Source of the DNA: PNAI01 sp964575715
GTDB taxonomy: Bacteria; Pseudomonadota; Alphaproteobacteria; Rhizobiales; Xanthobacteraceae
Length of the DNA stretch: 5,889 nucleotides
NCBI GenBank assembly: GCA_964575715.1
Contig: CAZNSG010000309.1
Location: 1-5,889 of the forward strand
Direction: 5' to 3'
This document shows positions 1-4,818 of the stretch, piece by piece. The notes under the pieces are model-generated. The model did not search any database. It was not told where the DNA came from and saw only the letters and a program-made list of their open reading frames with translations. Within the stretch, counting starts at the first letter, position 1, and each line of letters starts with the position of its first letter. The translations under genes were made by a program, and so were the position numbers.

Positions 1-313
1 TGGCGCAATAGCCGCATTGCGTGACCTGCTCCTCGATGTAGGCCTTTTGCAGCGGGTGCGGCTTCTCGGGCGTGCCGAGGCCGGCCAAGGTGACGACCTT
101 GCCGCTGCCGATCGCGGTAACCGGCGTGACGCAGGAGCGGATTGGCTGGCCGTCGAGATGCACGGTGCAGGCCCCGCATTGCGCAAGTCCGCAACCGAAC
201 TGTGGGTTGTTCAACCCGATGTCGTTCTTGAGCGCATAGAGCAAAGGCATGTCCGGATCGGCATCGACCGTGTGGCTCTTGCCGTTGACGTTGAGCGAGA
301 ATTTCTGGGTCAT
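1..313 (-). CDS. (2Fe-2S)-binding small subunit of a molybdenum hydroxylase (isoquinoline 1-oxidoreductase alpha / CoxS-like), 3' end cut by the window
   Basis: This is the electron-transfer subunit of a xanthine-dehydrogenase-family molybdenum hydroxylase; it would pass electrons from the Mo-cofactor subunit through two [2Fe-2S] clusters. The start is ATG at 313-311 (MTQKFSLNVNGKSHTV...). 104 residues are visible before the left edge; the family is usually about 150-160. The N-terminal plant-ferredoxin fold carries the first cluster motif GCGLAQCGACTV with Cys41, Cys46 and Cys49, plus Cys61 in the RSC stretch. The second, helical domain begins with TQCGYC (Cys100, Cys103), and the window ends just after it. 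An AGGGA ribosome site lies at 324-328, 10 bases before the start. Short two-domain subunits of this kind are typical of IorA-like enzymes whose large subunit is encoded next door; that gene should lie beyond base 1. The family call is firm, but the substrate (isoquinoline, nicotinate, aldehyde or other) is not determined. Confidence 0.93.
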   Translation of the reverse strand, partial: MTQKFSLNVNGKSHTVDADPDMPLLYALKNDIGLNNPQFGCGLAQCGACTVHLDGQPIRSCVTPVTAIGSGKVVTLAGLGTPEKPHPLQKAYIEEQVTQCGYCA

Positions 314-323
314 GGCGGGCGCG

Positions 324-375
324 TCCCTAAAAATATGTTGTATCGCATCGCCGCTTTTCGATTGGGCGCATTATA
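324..375 (-). promoter_or_regulatory. Candidate leader and -10 element for the (2Fe-2S) subunit gene
   Basis: The minus strand has an exact TATAAT hexamer at 375-370 and an AGGGA ribosome-binding site at 328-324, giving a plausible leader of roughly 50 bases before the start at 313. No good -35 hexamer is visible 16-18 bases upstream. The -10 motif is near-palindromic and could occur in this AT-rich patch by chance. The rest of the 221-base gap (314-534) shows no gene and no clear terminator for the preceding cobW-type gene; only a weak, bulged GC-rich inverted repeat is seen near 504-520. Confidence 0.3.
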
Positions 376-534
376 ATTACTGCCAGGGTAAAGCATTCGC
401 CCGAGCCTTGGAATATGCTCAATGATGAATTTTGGTTGGTCGGGGTATTTGTTCTTGTCGATCCACGCCTATCAATCTTGGCAGTCAGCAGCGTCAGGCC
501 CGATGATCCGCGGCGCGGGGATGCAGGTTTCGCG

Positions 535-1587
535 CTAATCGGCGTTCGGCGATGCAAGAGCGCGCACCGCGGCGAACAGCGCGCGCACCTGTCGCTCGGA
601 TACATTATGGGTGATGAACACCAGCCGGCTGGTGCGATCGGCGTTGGGCCAAGCGGAAAGCTCAACCGGCGGATGGATGAGGTGCTGCACTGACTGGAAC
701 ACCACCGGGCCTTTGCTGCCGGCAAGATTCAGCAGTCCCTTGACGCGCAAGAGGTCCGGACCGCGCAGCGCGACCAGTGTTTCCATCGCGCGCTGGAACA
801 CGAGCCATTCCATCGGCTTCTTTTCGCGGATCACGAAGCTGGTAATTCCGTCGCTGTGCGCGGCCTCCGCCACGAAGCCGGATCGTGCCGGCGCGGTAGC
901 GTCCTGGCCGGAATCGATCAGGTGCTTGGGATCGATCGCTCCGTCCAAGGCCAGGTCTATCCCAGCGCGCGGATTCAACTCCTTCAGCTTCGCAGCGAGC
1001 AATTTCTTGGTCCTGCTGTCGGCAAGGTCGATCTTGGAGATCACCAGGCGGTCGGCGAGGATCGCTTGTTTGCGCGCCTCCGGGGCTCTGTCGAGATTGC
1101 GCGATCCATTGACCGCATCGACAAGTGTTAGCACGACCTCGATCGCGAATTCCGAACCAAGCGCGCGATCGGTCGAGAACGTCTGCAGGATCGGGCTTGG
1201 ATCGGCGAGCCCGCTGGTCTCAATCAGGACGCGGCTAAAATGCGGAATCTTGCCGCGGTCGCGGTCGGCGACCAGCTTGCGCAGTGCGATCTGCAGATCA
1301 GTGCGGGTGTTGCAGCACAGACAGCCATTTCCGAGCAGCGTGATTTCGTCCGCGCTCGAGCGCAGCAGCGCGTCGTCGATGCCGACCGAGCCGAACTCGT
1401 TGACCAAGAGCGCCGTGCCGCGGCCCTCCGACGATTCGAGGAAACGGCGGACCAGAGTGGTTTTGCCGGCGCCGAGGAAGCCGGTGACGATGGTGACCGG
1501 AATGCGCGCGCCACGTTCCCGCCGCTGCCGCCGCCCGAACCGGCCGGCGGATTGAGAGGGAAAGAGGTCGAGAATGGTGTCGGTCAT
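535..1587 (-). CDS. CobW/G3E-family GTP-binding protein (putative metallochaperone)
   Basis: A 350-residue cytoplasmic GTPase of the CobW/COG0523 branch of the G3E family (relatives are HypB, UreG and MeaB), proteins that use GTP to deliver metals or cofactors. The G domain shows VTGFLGAGKTT (Walker A, residues 36-43), the family hallmark CxCC as GCLCC (Cys89, Cys91, Cys92), the ETSG switch (123-126) and the base-recognition motif SKID (184-187). A CobW C-terminal domain follows from about residue 236 to 345, with RVKGLLNL (281-288) and QSVQHLIHPP (298-307). The histidine-rich linker that many COG0523 members use for metal binding is absent. Residues 11-29 are unusually Arg/Ser-rich. The ATG start overlaps the stop of the upstream DUF559 gene as ATGA, and no good Shine-Dalgarno lies just before it, so translation may be coupled. 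Its position before a molybdenum hydroxylase subunit suggests a chaperone role for a local metalloenzyme. The metal is unknown. Confidence 0.93.
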   Translation of the reverse strand: MTDTILDLFPSQSAGRFGRRQRRERGARIPVTIVTGFLGAGKTTLVRRFLESSEGRGTALLVNEFGSVGIDDALLRSSADEITLLGNGCLCCNTRTDLQIALRKLVADRDRGKIPHFSRVLIETSGLADPSPILQTFSTDRALGSEFAIEVVLTLVDAVNGSRNLDRAPEARKQAILADRLVISKIDLADSRTKKLLAAKLKELNPRAGIDLALDGAIDPKHLIDSGQDATAPARSGFVAEAAHSDGITSFVIREKKPMEWLVFQRAMETLVALRGPDLLRVKGLLNLAGSKGPVVFQSVQHLIHPPVELSAWPNADRTSRLVFITHNVSERQVRALFAAVRALASPNAD

Positions 1588-2126
1588 GACGTGCCGCTTG
1601 CTCTATCACCCTCCCCTGGAGGGGGAGGCATAGGCGGCCTTCGGCCGCCGTTCTTTACATCAAGAACGCCGACGCGAAGCGTCGGCTTTGGCGCGGAGCG
1701 CGCCGGGGTGGGGTGATCCTTGAGGCGGCGTGCGTGTTTCAGTGGATTTGGCTCTGCATCTCGTGAGCCATAAAGCGCAGCGTAGATTGTCTCCAGCACA
1801 CCCTCAGGGTTATCGATAACATCGTTGTTCCAAAATCGCAGCACACGATATCCCTCCGACTCAAGCCATCGCGTACGCGATTCGTCATAAGTTTCGACGG
1901 CAGCTTCACCGTGATGCGAACCGTCTAGCTCAACGATGAAGCGGGAAGCCATGCACGCGAAATCGGCTACGTATGGGCCAATCGGCACTTGCCGCCGAAA
2001 ATGTGTGCCCTTGGTTTCTAGTTTACGAAGGAGTCGCCAGAGCATCATTTCAGCGCCTGTCTGATTGGCGCGGAGCCGGCGCGCAGTTGCGCATCGGAAT
2101 TTGCTCATCGAAGTCTGGGATGTCAT
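1584..2126 (-). CDS. DUF559 (very-short-patch-repair-like) endonuclease domain protein inside an inverted-repeat cassette
   Basis: A 180-residue protein with a DUF559 domain, a PD-(D/E)XK-type nuclease fold related to Vsr and other restriction-like endonucleases. The domain covers about residues 11-118: the leading helix with AEMMLWRLL (25-33), HFRRQVPIGPYVADF (42-56, Asp55), FIVELDGSHH (63-72, with Glu66, Asp68 and His71/72 as likely active-site residues) and the C-terminal YRVLRFWNNDVIDNPEGVL (93-111). Residues about 137-173 are encoded by the left flanking repeat and are Pro/Gly-rich (RPPMPPPPGEG), so they are probably not part of the fold. The start is uncertain: ATG 2126 has no Shine-Dalgarno, GTG codons in frame at 2135 and 2129 or ATG 2108 are possible, and the whole domain is kept in each case. 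The stop TGA overlaps the cobW-type ATG. The gene appears less GC-rich than its neighbours, with codons such as CTA, ACA and CGT, consistent with horizontal arrival. Its biological role is not known. Confidence 0.85.
   Translation of the reverse strand: MTSQTSMSKFRCATARRLRANQTGAEMMLWRLLRKLETKGTHFRRQVPIGPYVADFACMASRFIVELDGSHHGEAAVETYDESRTRWLESEGYRVLRFWNNDVIDNPEGVLETIYAALYGSRDAEPNPLKHARRLKDHPTPARSAPKPTLRVGVLDVKNGGRRPPMPPPPGEGDRASGTS
1608..1717 (+). repeat. Left terminal repeat: tandem array of five short palindromes
   Basis: The outer palindrome 1610-1628 pairs CCTCCCC with GGGGAGG. It is followed by four more hairpins almost end to end: GGCGGCC/GGCCGCC with a TTC loop (1633-1649), GTTCTT/AAGAAC (1650-1667), GCCGACGC/GCGTCGGC with a GAA loop (1668-1686) and GGCGCG/CGCGCC with a GAG loop (1690-1704). 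The inner conserved block GGGGTGGGGTGAT ends the repeat. The segment lies within the DUF559 reading frame and ends 20 bases before the cobW-type start. On the minus-strand transcript the hairpins could slow ribosomes or stabilise RNA; there is no U-tract, so a simple intrinsic terminator is unlikely. Confidence 0.8.
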
Positions 2127-2130
2127 CACA

Positions 2131-2184
2131 ATCACACCACCCCGGCTCGCTTCGCTCGCCGACCCTCCCCCTCCAGGGGAGGGT
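2131..2184 (-). repeat. Right terminal repeat: inverted, shorter copy
   Basis: Outer palindrome 2163-2183 (CCCTCCCC pairs with GGGGAGGG, five-base loop), then on the minus strand an imperfect hairpin over 2160-2144 written GGC-GA-GC-GAA-GC-GA-GCC, then the inner block matching 1703-1717. It lacks the three extra hairpins of the left copy. The segment starts 24 bases past the stop of the LVIVD-repeat gene and ends just before the DUF559 start, so it fills the whole intergenic gap and could act as an RNA processing or attenuation site. Confidence 0.8.
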
Positions 2185-2208
2185 AAGAGCTTGCCGCCCT
2201 TCGGAATA

Positions 2209-3537
2209 TTAGAAATCCATCTCCAGGATATAGAGCCCGCCGACATGGCGATCGACCGTGTAGACGATTTCGCGCTCATCGACGAACACGTCGTTGAGCT
2301 GGATTGTCCCAGTCGGCGCGCCGGGCGGCGCCGGCGGCACGAAGGCCGCGATCGCCTGCGGCTGGTACGGATTGGAGATATCGTAGGCGCGCAGGCCGCC
2401 GTTGAAGAAGGTGCCGAGCACGATCTGATCGGACCGCCAGCTGGTCGGCAGCGGGACGTTCTCGTGGATATTGTGGGCGCCGAACCGCCCGCGCGCGGCA
2501 AACGCCTTGTGATCGGGCAGCGGGCAAGTCGAGATCGGAACGAGATTGGTCTCGTCGCGCGCATCCAGGATCCAGACGAGCTTCGGCCAGTCCTTGGCGT
2601 TATTCTCGGTCGACTCATCGGTCACCAGCATCAGGCCGCGATCGAACAGCGGCACGACCGTGTGCATAAAGCCGGTGTAGGGCGGCGAATTGGTCCAGGA
2701 CGAGATGCGTTTGGGGTTGCCCTTATCTGAGATGTCGAGGATGTGCATCCCGCCGTCGATGTAGGCGAGGTAGCAGCGGTCCGGGCGCTGCGGGTAGACG
2801 TTGCAATTGTGCGCGCGGTAGCCCTTGTCGAGCGGGTGACGCGGCGGCGGCATCACGTTGTCGCCCTGCTTGGTGCCGGGCATGTGCCAGCGTCCGAGTT
2901 CGCGCGGCTTGGAAGGGTTGCGAACGTCGATACAGCGGTAGAACTGGTCGTCCTGCGGATGGGTCGGAACGAAATCGGCCGAACTCGACGCCATATGGAC
3001 GTATTGGCCGTCGCAGAACCAGAGCTGGTGCACGCCGCGCGAATGCGGGCCGGAGCAATCGAAGAACGAGATCGAACGCGGCTTCTCCGGAATGGAGATG
3101 TCGAACAGTTCCATGCCCGCGGGCTGCTGGCCCTTCTTCTGCGTCTGGTAGGCGACGGCCATGATGTTCCCGCAGGTCTCCAGCGAGTTGGAGCGCATGT
3201 GGCTCTGCGGCAGATCGGTCTGACAGACCACCTTGGGCTTGCGCGGGTTGGAAACGTCGACGGCGGTAAAATTCTTCGGCGCGCTTTCGTGCGCAAGCCA
3301 GATGATGCGGCGGCCGTCGGGCGCGATCTGCACCGACATGCCCTCGCCCATGCCGCCAAAGCCGTCGAGCATGTGATGGGAGAGCAGCTTGAAATTCCAG
3401 GTGACGATGCCGGAGCCGTTTGAGCGTGCGGAACTTTTACCGACCGGCGCCGTCTTGGTTGCTTTCTCGGCCACTTTTTTCTTGTCAGGTTTCTTATTAA
3501 TGGAATTTTTTCCAGCCTTCTTCTTAGCGCCTTTCAT
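2209..3537 (-). CDS. LVIVD-repeat beta-propeller protein with a lysine-rich N-terminal tail
   Basis: A 442-residue protein of unknown function. Start ATG 3537 is chosen because GGAG (3547-3544) sits six bases before it; the in-frame ATG at 3549 overlaps that site and has no ribosome site of its own. Residues 1-34 hold 13 lysines (MKGAKKKAGK...), a basic and probably disordered tail without signal-peptide character. The rest shows a repeating blade motif: FTAVDVSNPRKP (90-101), MELFDISIPEKP (142-153), YRCIDVRNPSKP (200-211), MHILDISDKGNP (264-275), VWILDARDETNL (321-332), LRAYDISNPYQP (382-393), and a closing strand LYILEMDF (435-442). This is the LVIVD pattern of a roughly seven-bladed propeller, distantly like selenium-binding protein 56. 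Conserved-looking histidines stand at GPHSRGVH, YRAHN, FMHT and FGAHNIHEN and could form a metal centre; that is inference. It is probably cytoplasmic. Its own promoter and the repeat upstream suggest a transcription unit separate from the ABC genes. Confidence 0.82.
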   Translation of the reverse strand: MKGAKKKAGKNSINKKPDKKKVAEKATKTAPVGKSSARSNGSGIVTWNFKLLSHHMLDGFGGMGEGMSVQIAPDGRRIIWLAHESAPKNFTAVDVSNPRKPKVVCQTDLPQSHMRSNSLETCGNIMAVAYQTQKKGQQPAGMELFDISIPEKPRSISFFDCSGPHSRGVHQLWFCDGQYVHMASSSADFVPTHPQDDQFYRCIDVRNPSKPRELGRWHMPGTKQGDNVMPPPRHPLDKGYRAHNCNVYPQRPDRCYLAYIDGGMHILDISDKGNPKRISSWTNSPPYTGFMHTVVPLFDRGLMLVTDESTENNAKDWPKLVWILDARDETNLVPISTCPLPDHKAFAARGRFGAHNIHENVPLPTSWRSDQIVLGTFFNGGLRAYDISNPYQPQAIAAFVPPAPPGAPTGTIQLNDVFVDEREIVYTVDRHVGGLYILEMDF

Positions 3538-3543
3538 AATCAA

Positions 3544-3547
3544 CTCC
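3544..3547 (-). promoter_or_regulatory. Ribosome-binding site deciding the start of the LVIVD-repeat gene
   Basis: The minus strand reads GGAG, then six bases, then ATG at 3537. The longer in-frame ATG (3549-3547) would overlap this site, so the downstream ATG is preferred. Confidence 0.65.
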
Positions 3548-3589
3548 ATCGATGGGAATTATGTGTCTGCTGGCGAGCACGTTTAGCGT

Positions 3590-3618
3590 GTTTTAATTCT
3601 CGAAGCGAGAGACTTCAA
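3590..3618 (-). promoter_or_regulatory. Candidate sigma-70 promoter of the LVIVD-repeat gene
   Basis: On the minus strand TTGAAG (3618-3613) and TAAAAC (3595-3590) are separated by 17 bases, each matching four of six consensus positions. This predicts a leader of roughly 45 bases. Two small inverted repeats overlap the promoter: TCTCG/CGAGA at 3598-3610 in the spacer and CACG/CGTG at 3578-3590 next to the predicted start point. Either could be an operator half-site pair. The position fits, but the match is only moderate. Confidence 0.45.
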
Positions 3619-3636
3619 CGAGAAGGGCCGGCGCTG

Positions 3637-3734
3637 GAGCATGATACCGAAAAGTGGGGACCGGTTTTCGGATAAGATCATGCTCAAATAAAAAGCTAGA
3701 CCATGATCCGATTCAATCGGATCATGGTCTGAGC
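3637..3734. repeat. RIME-like intergenic double palindrome
   Basis: Two adjacent palindromes. The first, 3637-3685, has arms GAGCATGAT and ATCATGCTC, with an inner stem CCGAAAA (3647-3653) / TTTTCGG (3665-3671). The second, 3698-3730, has perfect 16-base arms, AGACCATGATCCGATT and its reverse complement, around a single C. The first half closely resembles, from memory, the abundant intergenic mosaic repeats (RIME type) of Rhizobiales genomes, with the typical GAAAAGTGG...CCGGTTTTC centre. It fills most of the 229-base gap between the substrate-binding protein gene and the LVIVD-repeat gene. Confidence 0.8.
3698..3730 (-). terminator. Possible transcription end of the ABC operon
   Basis: The perfect palindrome of the RIME-like repeat lies 36 bases beyond the stop of the substrate-binding protein gene and would form a stem of about 15 base pairs with a three-base loop in the minus-strand RNA. 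On that strand it is followed by AGCTTTTTATTTG (3696-3684), which supplies a short U-rich run (five Us, 3694-3690), so it could work as an intrinsic terminator. Confidence 0.5.
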
Positions 3735-3766
3735 CGGCCCTTGTTGCCAAAGATTGGGCTTGGTCG

Positions 3767-4768
3767 TCAGGCCCCCGCGCGCGCCTTGTCCATAAAGTCG
3801 GTGCGGAGCGCCTTCTTCCAGTCCGGAATCGCCGAAATTTTCTTTTCCCTGAGCAGGACTTCGGCGTGGTGTTGCATGTAGGGGCCAAGATCCTTAGGAA
3901 AGCCGGGATCGACCTCGACGCGGCCGAGCGCCTTGGCGAAGGTCGCGGGCGACATGGTGTAGCCCTTCGAGGTGAAGAACGAGTAGATGACGTCGGAAAC
4001 CTTTTTCGGGTTCTGCTTGAAGTCGTTCGCCACTTCGAGCCAGGCTCTGAGATAGGCGACTACGGCGTCGGGACTCTTCTCGATGAACTCGGGTGTGGCG
4101 GCCATGAAAACCGGCACTTTGTCCACGCTCGACATGTCCATGAGGATATCGCCAATGCCGTCGGCATCGGCGATCGCATTGTAGGGTTCGACGTTGACCA
4201 TGGCGTCCACTGTTTTCGCCGACATGGCCGCGATCATGTTGTTCACATCCATGCGGACTTCCTGGTAGTCGCCTTTCTTGAGACCGTTTGCCGGTCCGAT
4301 CTGGTCGACGAAGATATTGCCGATCGACGATCCGGTCTGGTTGGCGATCTTCAGGCCCTTGAGCTGTTCGAGTTTGGTGATTTTCAGATCCTTGCGTGCA
4401 ACGACGGCAGCGGTCTTGCCGACATGCTCGATCACGGCAATGGCGACAAGTCCGCCCTTGTCGTGCCCGATGATGAAGGAGGGGCCGGCATAGGTGCCCA
4501 AGTCCACCTGGCGCGCCACCATCTGCTGCATGGTGAGATTGCCCGAAGGCACGGCAAATTCCTCAAACTTGATGTTGCGCCTTTCCAATGCGCCCGAGCG
4601 CATCAGATAATATGTCGGCATGCCCCAAATATTTGTCTGATAACCCTGGCGTATGGCAACTGCCTGAGCGGCCGCCTCTCGTTCCGATCCGAGGCCCAGC
4701 ACCAGCACGCTCGCGCCGGTCGCGGCGAGATATTGCCGGCGATTCATTTCCAGATATTTATTGCTCAT
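3767..4768 (-). CDS. ABC transporter periplasmic substrate-binding protein (NMT1/SsuA-TauA family)
   Basis: A 333-residue binding protein of a NitT/TauT-type importer, which captures a small organic solute in the periplasm and hands it to the membrane complex. ATG 4768 is chosen because GGGAGA (4780-4775) precedes it by six bases; an in-frame ATG at 4804 would give 12 more residues. The N-terminus has a twin-arginine-like signal, NRRQYLAATG (9-18), then a hydrophobic stretch (VLVLGLG) and a likely cleavage near AAAQA (32-36). Mature features typical of the family include the N-lobe opening RQGYQTNIWGMPTYYLM, then GLKIANQTGSSIGNIFVDQ and MDVNNMIAAMSAKTVDAMVNVEPY, where NMT1-like proteins contact ligand and identify the site. 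The ATPase gene ends 50 bases upstream, so the two are very likely co-transcribed. No permease gene follows; the next gene is unrelated. The ligand is unknown: family members bind taurine, sulfonates, nitrate, pyrimidine precursors or aromatics. Confidence 0.9.
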   Translation of the reverse strand: MSNKYLEMNRRQYLAATGASVLVLGLGSEREAAAQAVAIRQGYQTNIWGMPTYYLMRSGALERRNIKFEEFAVPSGNLTMQQMVARQVDLGTYAGPSFIIGHDKGGLVAIAVIEHVGKTAAVVARKDLKITKLEQLKGLKIANQTGSSIGNIFVDQIGPANGLKKGDYQEVRMDVNNMIAAMSAKTVDAMVNVEPYNAIADADGIGDILMDMSSVDKVPVFMAATPEFIEKSPDAVVAYLRAWLEVANDFKQNPKKVSDVIYSFFTSKGYTMSPATFAKALGRVEVDPGFPKDLGPYMQHHAEVLLREKKISAIPDWKKALRTDFMDKARAGA

Positions 4769-4773
4769 TGCCG

Positions 4774-4780
4774 TTCTCCC
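4774..4780 (-). promoter_or_regulatory. Ribosome-binding site of the substrate-binding protein gene
   Basis: GGGAGAA on the minus strand, followed by ACGGCA and ATG at 4768. It lies inside the longer reading frame that begins at 4804, which favours the shorter start with the RR-type signal near the N-terminus. Confidence 0.6.
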
Positions 4781-4818
4781 TTTTGCTGTTCGATGTCCCG
4801 CCACCGCTGCTAAATTGG

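Larger units (their letters stand above)
1608..2184 (-). mobile_element. Putative DUF559 cassette bounded by inverted repeats
   Basis: A 577-base unit whose two ends are inverted copies. Bases 1608-1628 match the reverse complement of 2164-2184 exactly over 21 bases. An inner block (CCGGGGTGGGGTGAT, 1703-1717) matches the reverse complement of 2131-2145 at 14 of 15 bases. Between the ends lies only the DUF559 gene. Outside the core, GCTCT occurs at 1600-1604 and, inverted, at 2186-2190, so the repeat may extend outward. I see no direct target-site duplication and no transposase. The unit could be a mobile cassette, or a gene flanked by two independent copies of a dispersed repeat that merely happen to face each other. 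From memory, DUF559 genes and this CCCTCCCC-type repeat are both frequent in Bradyrhizobium-type genomes. Confidence 0.5.

Noticed and set aside
370..378. Plus-strand promoter from the same TATAAT-like patch
   Set aside because: TATAAT also reads on the plus strand (372-377), but no gene lies downstream in that direction; the plus-strand frames there are shadows.
611..1555. Plus-strand open frame of 314 codons opposite the CobW gene
   Set aside because: It is an antisense shadow of a clear CobW-family gene in high-GC DNA; its translation is Ser/Arg-rich with no recognisable motif.
1608..1717. CRISPR array or integron attachment site
   Set aside because: The hairpins differ in sequence from one another, there are no equal-length spacers, and no GTTRRRY-type attC core or integrase is visible.
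2162..2184. Classical Rho-independent terminator of the LVIVD-repeat gene
   Set aside because: The stem is good but no T-run follows on the minus strand; it is better explained as the outer palindrome of the cassette repeat.
2127..2618. Minus-strand open frame extending upstream of the DUF559 start, giving a 344-residue ORF
   Set aside because: The extra 164 residues are Arg/Ser/Pro-rich and antiparallel in composition to nothing known; they overlap the LVIVD-repeat gene in another frame. The DUF559 homology begins only near 2100.
2743..3423. Plus-strand open frame of 226 codons opposite the LVIVD-repeat gene
   Set aside because: Valine/arginine/alanine-rich antisense shadow with no domain features, while the minus strand shows regular propeller repeats.
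3866..4813. Plus-strand open frame of 315 codons opposite the substrate-binding protein gene
   Set aside because: Histidine/aspartate/glycine-rich translation typical of antisense shadows; the opposite strand carries a full NMT1-type protein with signal peptide and ribosome site.
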